DNA from: Scandinavium manionii
Lineage (GTDB): Bacteria; Pseudomonadota; Gammaproteobacteria; Enterobacterales; Enterobacteriaceae
Direction: 5' to 3'
Assembly (NCBI RefSeq): GCF_024764775.1
Contig: NZ_JALIGC010000037.1
Span: 186,001 to 250,000 of the forward strand
DNA length: 64,000 nt
Positions 1 to 6,863 of the stretch are shown here, piece by piece. The number at the start of each line of letters is the position of its first letter. Position 1 is the first letter of the stretch. Made by a program: the position numbers and the translations under genes. The notes beneath the pieces are model-generated. The model ran no database searches, was not told where the DNA came from, and worked only from the letters and a program-made list of their open reading frames with translations.

Positions 1-1
1 C

Positions 2-124
2 TTTCCGATGACGCATAAAGGCGTTACGCTGGATGTTGAGACGCTGCGCCACCGCACGGAAACCGTGCTGGAAGGGCGTTTTGCCACCGTCAAAACCGTA
101 ACGGAGACGCTTGAATCGCTATGA
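2..124 (+). CDS. 3' end of a hydrolase-like gene (partial, isochorismatase-type?)
   Basis: An open frame enters from the left edge and ends at a TGA at 122-124, overlapping the ATG of the next gene by 3 bases (ATGA at 121-124). Only 40 residues are visible, ending ATVKTVTETLESL. That tail, and coupling to a DJ-1/AraC regulator, resembles cysteine hydrolases of the isochorismatase superfamily, which are often paired with GlxA-type regulators. No catalytic residue lies inside the window, so the family assignment is a guess from the C-terminal pattern and context. The tight overlap argues for co-transcription and translational coupling with the downstream regulator. Confidence 0.45.
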   Translation, partial: FPMTHKGVTLDVETLRHRTETVLEGRFATVKTVTETLESL

Positions 125-1077
125 CTACCGATGTCTGGTTCGTGATGCTACCTGGCGTGCTGTCGCTTGATATGACTGGCCCGGCAGAGACCTTTGTGCT
201 TGCGGGCGATGCGTTTCGCCTGCATTACATCGGGCCAGACGCGCAGGTGCCAACCTCCATCGGCATGACGATGGGCAACATTCAGCCACTGCCGGAAACG
301 CTTCCGGCGGGAAGTCTGCTGGTGCTGCCCGGCGTGTGCGATTCAAACCACTACTTTTCCACTCCGCAGGCCGAGCGGGTTCGCCGCTGGCTGACGCGCC
401 AACAGCCCTTGCTGCACGCCGGGAAAATCACCCTGATGTGCGTTTGTTCTGGCTCACTGCTGGCGGCGAAAGCCGGGCTGTTGCATGGCGTGCAGTGCAC
501 CACTCATCATGACGTGATTGCGCGACTGAAGGCCGCCGCCCCTGGCGCGATGGTTAAAGAGAACCGCATTTTTATTGAAGACAAAGGCATCTGGACCAGC
601 GCCGGGATCACGTCCGGTATCGACCTGGCCCTGCATCTGATTAACCGGCTGTATGGCCCGGAGCGGGCGATGACGGTGGCGCGTGAAATGGTCGTGTGGT
701 TCCGCCGTTCCGGCGACGATCCGCAGCTTTCACCCTGGCTGCGCTATCGCAACCATCTGCATCCGGCGATTCATCGCGCGCAGGATGCGCTGACCGCGGC
801 CCCGCAGTACGCCTGGGCGCTGGTGGATATTGCCGCGCGGGCGCACGTTACGCCACGCCATCTGACGCGATTGTTCAAACAGCATCTGGGCGTCAGCGTG
901 CGGGATTATCTCGAACAGCTTAGGCTGGCGCTGGCAGAGCAGCGGTTGTTGCAGGGAAGCGGTGTCGAGCAGGCGGCACAGGCGGCGGGCTTTACCTCTG
1001 CCCGTCAGCTGCACCGTGCCCGCCAGCGGGCGTTAGCTGACCAGACGACGGGTATCGATTCGCTGCACCAGCATTGA
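121..1077 (+). CDS. GlxA-like regulator: DJ-1/PfpI domain plus AraC-type HTH
   Basis: The 318-residue protein has an N-terminal class I glutamine amidotransferase-like (DJ-1/PfpI) domain, about residues 3-190, with the usual cysteine elbow at C107/C109 (LMCVCSGSLLAAKAG), and a C-terminal AraC/XylS double helix-turn-helix, about 228-308. Proteins of this build bind DNA and usually control a neighbouring catabolic gene; the coupled upstream hydrolase-like gene is the obvious candidate target. The start ATG overlaps the previous stop. The last 15 codons lie antisense to the 3' end of wecH, and after GFTSARQLHRAR the sequence departs from the usual AraC ending, so the C-terminus may be secondarily altered. 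The effector is unknown. Confidence 0.8.
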   Translation: MTTDVWFVMLPGVLSLDMTGPAETFVLAGDAFRLHYIGPDAQVPTSIGMTMGNIQPLPETLPAGSLLVLPGVCDSNHYFSTPQAERVRRWLTRQQPLLHAGKITLMCVCSGSLLAAKAGLLHGVQCTTHHDVIARLKAAAPGAMVKENRIFIEDKGIWTSAGITSGIDLALHLINRLYGPERAMTVAREMVVWFRRSGDDPQLSPWLRYRNHLHPAIHRAQDALTAAPQYAWALVDIAARAHVTPRHLTRLFKQHLGVSVRDYLEQLRLALAEQRLLQGSGVEQAAQAAGFTSARQLHRARQRALADQTTGIDSLHQH

Positions 1078-2028
1078 AAGCAGCAGGCTGCCCGCCAGCG
1101 TCGCGCAGAAAATCCACACGATATCGAGCAGTGGCCAGCTTTTAAGCTCCAGCCCGCTGGAACGCAGCGCGTGAATGACCAGTGCATGAAAACCGTAAAT
1201 CCCGAGCGAATGCTGCGAGATGGTGTGTAATCCCGGCAGTTCGCGGCCATTTAGCGTGTTTTTCACCAGTGTTAGCAGCGTGACGGCGCAGATGAACACC
1301 ATCGGCCCCGCATACAGATACCAGGTGTCGGCGAAGTTGCCGCGCCATTTCAGCTCGTGCAACGTTCCGCGCGAGATGACCCACACCGACGCGGCGAACA
1401 GCGCGGCACACAGTAGCGTCAGCGGTTTTTTATCCGTATCCATCATCCCCAGCGCGCGGCCCAGCAGGCCATACAGCACGTAATAAAACGTGTCGCCTTC
1501 GATGTATAAATTCACTGGCAGCCATTGAAAGCTTCCGGTTTTCAGCGGAACGGTATTTGGGTTTGCAACGATGCCGAGCACAATCATCAGCGCCAGTAAC
1601 ATCCAGCCATTGACGCTTTTGACCTGAATCAGCGGCGAAAGCAGGTAAATCACGAAAATCGCGAAGAAAAACCACAGGTGATAGAACACCGGCTTCTGCA
1701 GCAAATATTTCAGCGACAGCTCCGCATTGATGTGGGTAAACAACAGGATATACGCCAGCGCCACCGCGCTGTAGAACAGCAAACAGAGGCCGATACGCAG
1801 GAAATGACGCGGTGCGGCGCTGCGCTCACCAAAAAATAGATAGCCAGAAATCATGAAAAACAGCGGGACGCTGACCCGGGAGGCGGAGTTCAACAGATTG
1901 GCGATATCCCAGTTGAGTGGGCTAATACTGTGGGCGTTGGTGATATACCAGGTTGTCGTGTGGATCATCACCACCATCAGGCAGGCAATCCCTCGCAGGT
2001 TGGTAATCCAGCTAATCTTTCCCGACAT
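1033..2028 (-). CDS. wecH: ECA O-acetyltransferase WecH
   Basis: WecH is an inner-membrane acyltransferase-3 family protein that O-acetylates GlcNAc residues of enterobacterial common antigen. The frame is open further upstream, but the start at 2028 (MSGKISWITNLRGIACLM) is chosen because it has GAGGAACTG just before it and gives 331 residues, the E. coli WecH length. The family hallmark LRGIACLMVVMIH, with its conserved Arg and His, is at the N-terminus, and about ten hydrophobic helices follow. The C-terminus (MLVQRIDTRRLVS) is typical. It is divergent from ysaB and converges with, and overlaps by 45 bases, the GlxA-like gene. Position beside ysaB-glyQ matches E. coli yiaH/wecH. Confidence 0.92.
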   Translation of the reverse strand: MSGKISWITNLRGIACLMVVMIHTTTWYITNAHSISPLNWDIANLLNSASRVSVPLFFMISGYLFFGERSAAPRHFLRIGLCLLFYSAVALAYILLFTHINAELSLKYLLQKPVFYHLWFFFAIFVIYLLSPLIQVKSVNGWMLLALMIVLGIVANPNTVPLKTGSFQWLPVNLYIEGDTFYYVLYGLLGRALGMMDTDKKPLTLLCAALFAASVWVISRGTLHELKWRGNFADTWYLYAGPMVFICAVTLLTLVKNTLNGRELPGLHTISQHSLGIYGFHALVIHALRSSGLELKSWPLLDIVWIFCATLAGSLLLSMLVQRIDTRRLVS

Positions 2029-2216
2029 CAGTTCCTCAAAAATAGGGTGATAAAAAAAGTCTGACCTGTGAGTGTAGCCGCTCTCGGCAGGGAATAATCT
2101 GAGTTTTGCACGCCAGGCTTGTCGACAAGGGAACGTATTCGCAGAATGCGTGGTCAGAAAAAGCATCTAGTCTTAAAAATGACAATAACAGGCAAAGAAT
2201 AAGGCCGTAATTAAAA

Positions 2217-2519
2217 ATGATGATCAAGTCTTTCATGCCCTTGCTGCTGGTCACGTTGCTGGTAGGGTGCAGTACCCCACAGGCTCCCGAACAAAAAGCG
2301 CAGCGCGCAAAAGTGGACCCGACAAGCTCGCTCAATATGGAGCACTTGTGTAAGGGCAAAGCAGCGGAGCGGTACAATACTGGGGCAGAGAGCGTGGACG
2401 TTACGGGTTTCGAGCAGTTCCAGGGCAGCTACGAGCTGCGAGGCTTTACGCCACATAAAGAGAGTTTCGTCTGTTCTTTCGATGCAGACGGCCAGTTTTT
2501 ACACCTTTCGATGCGCTGA
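2217..2519 (+). CDS. ysaB: Small lipoprotein YsaB
   Basis: This 100-residue protein begins with a short hydrophobic signal and a lipobox (LLVGC), so it should be processed by signal peptidase II and anchored by an acylated cysteine. The rest is small and hydrophilic with two further cysteines (HLCKGK, SFVCSF) that could form a disulfide in the periplasm. Size, sequence and location just upstream of glyQ match E. coli YsaB, whose function is unknown. The ATGATG start leaves Met1/Met2 ambiguous (2217 or 2220). Confidence 0.85.
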   Translation: MMIKSFMPLLLVTLLVGCSTPQAPEQKAQRAKVDPTSSLNMEHLCKGKAAERYNTGAESVDVTGFEQFQGSYELRGFTPHKESFVCSFDADGQFLHLSMR

Positions 2520-2620
2520 GTGGCGGCGATGGCGGGGGGAAAAGTCTCACGTTTCCCCAATATTCCCTCAATTTTCCGCAAACAACGTCCATTCATACTG
2601 TATATCTCGCATCCAGCGGG

Positions 2621-2626
2621 TATACT
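2621..2626 (+). promoter_or_regulatory. Candidate -10 element upstream of glyQS
   Basis: TATACT lies 41 bases before the glyQ ATG and is a near-consensus -10 hexamer. No good -35 sits 16-18 bases upstream, so the promoter assignment is tentative. Confidence 0.35.
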
Positions 2627-2667
2627 TGACCCTTCCTTAAATCCACACGTATCCAGCACGAAAAAAT

Positions 2668-3579
2668 ATGCAAAAGTTTGATACCAGGACTTTCCAGGGC
2701 CTGATCCTGACCTTACAGGATTACTGGGCTCGTCAGGGCTGCACCATTGTTCAACCACTGGACATGGAAGTAGGCGCTGGCACCTCCCATCCGATGACCT
2801 GTCTGCGCGCGCTGGGTCCAGAGCCGATGGCCACTGCTTATGTGCAGCCGTCCCGCCGCCCGACCGACGGTCGTTATGGCGAAAACCCGAACCGCTTACA
2901 GCACTATTACCAGTTCCAGGTGGTGATTAAGCCATCGCCGGACAACATTCAGGAGCTGTACCTCGGGTCTCTGAAAGAGCTGGGTATGGACCCGACCATT
3001 CACGATATTCGCTTCGTGGAAGACAACTGGGAAAACCCAACGCTGGGTGCCTGGGGTCTCGGCTGGGAAGTGTGGTTGAATGGCATGGAAGTGACGCAGT
3101 TCACCTACTTCCAGCAGGTTGGCGGTCTCGAGTGTAAGCCGGTTACCGGCGAAATCACCTATGGTCTGGAACGTCTGGCCATGTACATTCAGGGCGTAGA
3201 CAGCGTTTACGACCTGGTCTGGAGCGATGGCCCGTTGGGTAAAACCACCTACGGCGACGTGTTCCATCAGAACGAAGTGGAGCAATCTACTTACAACTTC
3301 GAATACGCGGATGTCGACTTCCTGTTCTCCTGCTTCGAGCAGTATGAGAAAGAAGCGCAACAGCTGCTGGCGCTGGAAAACCCGCTGCCACTGCCTGCCT
3401 ACGAGCGTATTCTGAAGGCCGCTCATAGCTTTAACCTGCTGGATGCGCGTAAAGCCATCTCCGTCACCGAGCGTCAGCGCTACATTCTGCGCATTCGCAC
3501 CTTGACCAAAGCGGTGGCTGAAGCCTATTACGCTTCCCGTGAAGCCCTTGGTTTCCCGCTATGCAACAAGAATAAATAA
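2668..3579 (+). CDS. glyQ: Glycyl-tRNA synthetase alpha subunit
   Basis: GlyQ is the catalytic subunit of the bacterial alpha2-beta2 glycyl-tRNA synthetase, a class II enzyme that activates glycine and charges tRNA-Gly in the cytoplasm. The 303-residue product begins MQKFDTRTFQGLILTLQDYW and contains the family's characteristic PSRRPTDGRYGENPNRLQHYYQFQV block, about residues 70-95, and the ERLAMYIQGVDSVYDL segment. Length matches E. coli GlyQ. glyS starts 10 bases after the stop, so the two form an operon. The gene is typical in every visible respect. Confidence 0.98.
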   Translation: MQKFDTRTFQGLILTLQDYWARQGCTIVQPLDMEVGAGTSHPMTCLRALGPEPMATAYVQPSRRPTDGRYGENPNRLQHYYQFQVVIKPSPDNIQELYLGSLKELGMDPTIHDIRFVEDNWENPTLGAWGLGWEVWLNGMEVTQFTYFQQVGGLECKPVTGEITYGLERLAMYIQGVDSVYDLVWSDGPLGKTTYGDVFHQNEVEQSTYNFEYADVDFLFSCFEQYEKEAQQLLALENPLPLPAYERILKAAHSFNLLDARKAISVTERQRYILRIRTLTKAVAEAYYASREALGFPLCNKNK

Positions 3580-3588
3580 GAGGCGGCC

Positions 3589-5658
3589 ATGTCTGAAAAA
3601 ACTTTCCTGGTGGAAATCGGCACCGAAGAGCTGCCACCAAAAGCCCTGCGCAGCCTGGCGGAATCTTTTGCTGCGAACGTTACTGCGGAACTCGATAACG
3701 CAGGCCTGGCTCACGGCAACGTTGAGTGGTTTGCGGCCCCGCGTCGCCTGGCGTTGAAAGTTGCCGCGCTGGCGGAATCTCAGCCCGATCGCGAAGTCGA
3801 AAAACGCGGCCCGGCTGTGTCTGCTGCATTCGATGCAGAAGGCAAACCGAGCAAAGCGGCTGAAGGCTGGGCGCGTGGCTGCGGTATCACCGTTGATCAG
3901 GCCGAGCGCATGGTCACCGATAAAGGTGAATGGCTGCTGTACCGTGCGCATGTGAAAGGCGAAAGCGCCGAAGCGCTGCTGCCAAACATGATTGTCACGT
4001 CACTGGGCAAACTGCCTATTCCGAAACTGATGCGCTGGGGTGCGTCCGACGTGCAGTTCGTGCGTCCGGTTCACACCGTGACCCTGCTGCTCGGCGATAA
4101 AGTCGTACCCGCGAAAATTCTGGGCATCGATTCCGATCGCGTTATCCGCGGTCACCGCTTTATGGGCGAGCCGGAATTCACCATCGACAACGCCGATCAG
4201 TACCCGCAGATCCTGCTGGAACGCGGCAAAGTGATGGCGGATTACGAATCACGTAAAGCCAAAATTAAAGCAGATGCGGAAGACGCGGCACGCAAAATCG
4301 GCGGTAACGCTGACCTGAGCGAGAGCCTGCTGGAAGAAGTCGCCTCGCTGGTCGAATGGCCGGTCGTACTGACGGCGAAATTCGAAGAGAAATTCCTCGC
4401 CGTTCCGGCTGAAGCGCTGGTGTACACCATGAAAGGTGACCAGAAGTACTTCCCGGTCTATGGCAACGACGGGAAACTGCTGCCGAACTTCATTTTCGTT
4501 ACCAACATCGAATCGAAAGATCCGGTGCAGATTATTTCCGGTAATGAAAAAGTGGTTCGTCCGCGTCTGGCGGATGCAGAATTCTTCTTCAACTCCGACC
4601 GTAAAAAGCGTCTGGAAGATCATTTGCCGCGTCTGCAGACCGTGCTGTTCCAGCAACAGCTGGGCACGCTGCGTGACAAAACTGACCGCATTCAGGCCCT
4701 GGCGGGCTGGATTGCTGGCCAGATTGGCGCTGACGTTAACCACGCGACCCGCGCGGGTCTGCTGTCCAAGTGCGACCTGATGACCAACATGGTGTTCGAG
4801 TTTACCGACACCCAGGGCATCATGGGCATGCACTATGCGCGTCACGATGGTGAAGCCGAAGATGTGGCCGTTGCGCTGAACGAACAGTATCAGCCACGTT
4901 TTGCGGGCGATGATCTGCCGTCCAACCCGGTAGCGTGCGCGGTGGCTATTGCCGATAAGATGGATACCCTCGCGGGCATCTTTGGTATCGGCCAGCACCC
5001 GAAAGGCGACAAAGATCCATTCGCACTGCGTCGTGCGGCGCTGGGCGTGCTGCGTATCATCGTTGAGAAGAACCTCAACCTTGACCTGCAAACCCTGACC
5101 GAAGAAGCGGTGCGTCTGTACGGTGACAAGCTGACCAACGCTAAGGTTGTCGATGAAGTTATCGACTTCATGCTCGGTCGTTTCCGTGCCTGGTATCAGG
5201 ACGAAGGCTACACCGTCGACACCATTCAGGCGGTGCTGGCGCGTCGTCCGACCCGTCCGGCTGATTTCGATGCCCGCATGAAAGCCGTGTCGCACTTCCG
5301 TTCTCTGGACGAAGCCGCTGCGCTGGCTGCCGCTAATAAGCGTGTTTCCAACATTCTGGCGAAGTCTGACGAAACGCTGAACGACGTCGTTCACGCCTCA
5401 GTGCTGAAAGATGCGGCGGAAATCAAGCTGGCGACCCACCTGGTCGTTCTGCGCGACAAACTGCAGCCTTTCTTCGATGAAGGCCGTTACCAGGATGCGC
5501 TGATTGAACTGGCTTCCCTGCGCGAGCCGGTGGACGAGTTCTTCGAGAGCGTGATGGTTAACGCCGACGAGAAAGACGTGCGTATCAACCGTCTGACGCT
5601 GCTCAGCAAGCTGCGCGAACTGTTCCTGCAGGTAGCGGATATTTCTCTGCTGCAGTAA
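3589..5658 (+). CDS. glyS: Glycyl-tRNA synthetase beta subunit
   Basis: GlyS (689 residues, the E. coli length) is the tRNA-binding beta subunit that assembles with GlyQ. It starts MSEKTFLVEIGTEELPPKAL, the family's N-terminal signature, has a central HD-like region with the block containing HYARHDGE near residue 415, and ends with an anticodon-binding-like domain rich in helices. It follows glyQ by 9 bases with GAGGCGGCC as ribosome-binding site. A strong intrinsic terminator follows at 5681-5703, closing the two-gene operon. Confidence 0.98.
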   Translation: MSEKTFLVEIGTEELPPKALRSLAESFAANVTAELDNAGLAHGNVEWFAAPRRLALKVAALAESQPDREVEKRGPAVSAAFDAEGKPSKAAEGWARGCGITVDQAERMVTDKGEWLLYRAHVKGESAEALLPNMIVTSLGKLPIPKLMRWGASDVQFVRPVHTVTLLLGDKVVPAKILGIDSDRVIRGHRFMGEPEFTIDNADQYPQILLERGKVMADYESRKAKIKADAEDAARKIGGNADLSESLLEEVASLVEWPVVLTAKFEEKFLAVPAEALVYTMKGDQKYFPVYGNDGKLLPNFIFVTNIESKDPVQIISGNEKVVRPRLADAEFFFNSDRKKRLEDHLPRLQTVLFQQQLGTLRDKTDRIQALAGWIAGQIGADVNHATRAGLLSKCDLMTNMVFEFTDTQGIMGMHYARHDGEAEDVAVALNEQYQPRFAGDDLPSNPVACAVAIADKMDTLAGIFGIGQHPKGDKDPFALRRAALGVLRIIVEKNLNLDLQTLTEEAVRLYGDKLTNAKVVDEVIDFMLGRFRAWYQDEGYTVDTIQAVLARRPTRPADFDARMKAVSHFRSLDEAAALAAANKRVSNILAKSDETLNDVVHASVLKDAAEIKLATHLVVLRDKLQPFFDEGRYQDALIELASLREPVDEFFESVMVNADEKDVRINRLTLLSKLRELFLQVADISLLQ

Positions 5659-5680
5659 TTATCGCTCTGCTTAAAAGACC

Positions 5681-5703
5681 AACCCGCCTTTCGGCGGGTT
5701 TTT
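5681..5703 (+). terminator. Intrinsic terminator of glyQS
   Basis: Stem AACCCGCC (5681-5688) / GGCGGGTT (5693-5700) with loop TTTC, followed by further T residues. It lies 23 bases after the glyS stop. Confidence 0.9.
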
Positions 5704-5724
5704 AATGGCTGCAGTTCAGGGTAT

Positions 5725-5874
5725 TCACGCCAACGGGATCAACGCGTTTTCCGTTTTCAGCCAGCGCGGGGCGGTCAGCGTTCCGGCGAAATAGCGCACC
5801 AGTTCAATGAAATCGGTTGTAGACGTAAATGGCACAGTAAAAAGCGAGCGGTCGAGGGTTGGGGTTATCGCCAT
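5725..5874 (-). CDS. 49-residue ORF in a phage-satellite-like remnant
   Basis: An ORF too short for routine calling runs from an ATG at 5874 to a TGA at 5725. It has a good ribosome-binding site, GGAGGC, 7 bases before the ATG. The product begins MAITPTLDRSLFTVPFTSTT and ends ALIPLA. Overlapping its start in another frame is a 44-residue stop-to-stop stretch (5865-5999, minus strand) containing YCRFAPAKSGAGISLLTSNW. Peptides of this kind resemble, from memory, those annotated as Ash or Icd-like proteins of P4-type satellites and prophages. No integrase is visible. Whether it is expressed is unknown; it may be the start of a protein whose remainder has been lost. Confidence 0.4.
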   Translation of the reverse strand: MAITPTLDRSLFTVPFTSTTDFIELVRYFAGTLTAPRWLKTENALIPLA

Positions 5875-6078
5875 AAGGGCAGCCTCCAGTTTGAGGTCAG
5901 GAGGCTAATCCCGGCACCTGATTTTGCAGGTGCAAAGCGACAATACTGCTGGCTGAAATCGTCTCTGTTGTTATTGCGTGACGGCAAACTTCGGGTTTGC
6001 TATTACCAGAACCTGATGGGAGGCCAACACACTCTGGCAGATACTGAATTGCCATCTGTGTGAATTTTACGCATACTA

Positions 6079-6105
6079 ATTACATGTGCATTTTACACGT
6101 GTAAT
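6079..6105 (+). promoter_or_regulatory. Palindromic operator candidate for ccdAB
   Basis: An inverted repeat with 10-base arms, ATTACATGTG (6079-6088) and CACGTGTAAT (6096-6105), one mismatch, 7-base spacer, ends 11 bases before the ccdA ATG. CcdA (with CcdB) autorepresses its operon through an N-terminal ribbon-helix-helix, so this is the natural operator candidate. Confidence 0.55.
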
Positions 6106-6116
6106 TGAGGTCTTTT

Positions 6117-6356
6117 ATGCCAGGTATGAGTGTTCGACATAAAAAAACAGTCAGCGTGACCCTGGAGCCAGCATTACTTCAGCAGGCCCGCGAGGCCGGT
6201 ATCAACCTGTCGGCAGTCCTGACTGCGGCACTGCAACAGGAGATCAGCGCTTCTGGGGCTGAACGTTGGAAACAAGACAACAGAGCTGGCCTGCAGGAAC
6301 TCAATCGTATAACCGATGAACAGGGCTTGCTGTCGGATGATTACAGGACGTTTTAA
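6117..6356 (+). CDS. ccdA: Antitoxin CcdA (chromosomal type)
   Basis: This 79-residue protein has an N-terminal ribbon-helix-helix segment (HKKTVSVTLEPALLQQAREAGINLS) and the C-terminal CcdB-binding tail AERWKQDN...EL...ITDEQGLLSDDYRTF, closely patterned on F-plasmid CcdA (AERWKAEN...FADENRDW). The frame is open from a TTG at 6105, but the ATG at 6117 is chosen because GAGG lies 6 bases before it; an ATG at 6126 is also possible. The antitoxin neutralises CcdB and autorepresses the operon. It is 2 bases from ccdB, so translation is coupled. It sits in an insertion between glyS and yiaG. Confidence 0.9.
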   Translation: MPGMSVRHKKTVSVTLEPALLQQAREAGINLSAVLTAALQQEISASGAERWKQDNRAGLQELNRITDEQGLLSDDYRTF

Positions 6357-6358
6357 TC

Positions 6359-6667
6359 ATGCAATTTGTCGTCTACCGTAATAATGGAAATAGTCAGGTA
6401 TACCCTTTTTTGCTGGATGTTCAGAGCGATATCATCGAGGAACTCACTACCCGAGTCGTTATCCCCTTGTATCCGCTGAGCCGACTCACGACGAAACCGG
6501 TCAGACGCCTGACACCGATCCTGAACATTGAAGGTAATGATTATCTGGTGATGACCCACGAAATGGCCAGTATCCGTCTGACCCAGATAGGTGACGAGGT
6601 GATGAATGCGCGACCCTACCGGCAGACCATCAAAAATGCGCTGGATTTCATCTTTGATGGCTTCTGA
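6359..6667 (+). CDS. ccdB: Toxin CcdB (gyrase poison family)
   Basis: CcdB-family toxins bind GyrA and trap the gyrase-DNA cleavage complex. The 102-residue protein shows the family landmarks MQFVVYRN at the start, DVQSDIIEEL (compare DVQSDIID in F CcdB), RVVIPLYPLSRL and MTHEMASI. Its last residues are FIFDGF. F CcdB ends WGI, and those three residues matter for poisoning; chromosomal CcdB of the O157 type ends DGI, so this belongs with the chromosomal branch and its gyrase activity may differ. The frame is intact, with no sign of decay. Confidence 0.9.
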   Translation: MQFVVYRNNGNSQVYPFLLDVQSDIIEELTTRVVIPLYPLSRLTTKPVRRLTPILNIEGNDYLVMTHEMASIRLTQIGDEVMNARPYRQTIKNALDFIFDGF

Positions 6668-6706
6668 GCATTTATCAAAACAGAATTTACGGGCCAACAT
6701 TTAACC

Positions 6707-6736
6707 TTGAAACCCTGCCCAAATTACGGGTATCCT
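6707..6736 (+). promoter_or_regulatory. Sigma-70 promoter candidate for the ABC-F gene
   Basis: TTGAAA (6707-6712) and TATCCT (6731-6736) are separated by 18 bases. Transcription would begin near 6744, leaving an untranslated leader of about 120 bases before the ABC-F start. The leader holds two tiny ORFs, ATG at 6778 (5 codons) and an overlapping ATG at 6794 (6 codons), and a near-palindrome at 6815-6831. Confidence 0.5.
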
Positions 6737-6863
6737 GTATCCCGACTTTTCTCTTCTCTCTGGAGCGCATCCCGAAAATGAACAATCACGACTGATGAAT
6801 TCGGCCCTGGCATAACGCAAACGCGTTGGCGGGGATGGTTTTTGATTTCATTCAGGAGTGCTT

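Noticed and set aside
2036..2166. Extended wecH N-terminus up to 2166
   Set aside because: The 46 extra residues are not membrane-like, lack family similarity and precede a well-placed ribosome-binding site for the start at 2028.
4249..5394. 381-codon open frame antisense to glyS
   Set aside because: Entirely inside conserved glyS; no motif, no ribosome-binding site, a by-product of codon bias.
6815..6831. PurR-like box (ACGCAAACGCGTTGGCG) in the ABC-F leader
   Set aside because: The spacing is one base too long and the central dinucleotide is wrong for a PurR operator; it lies inside the predicted leader with no purine genes nearby.
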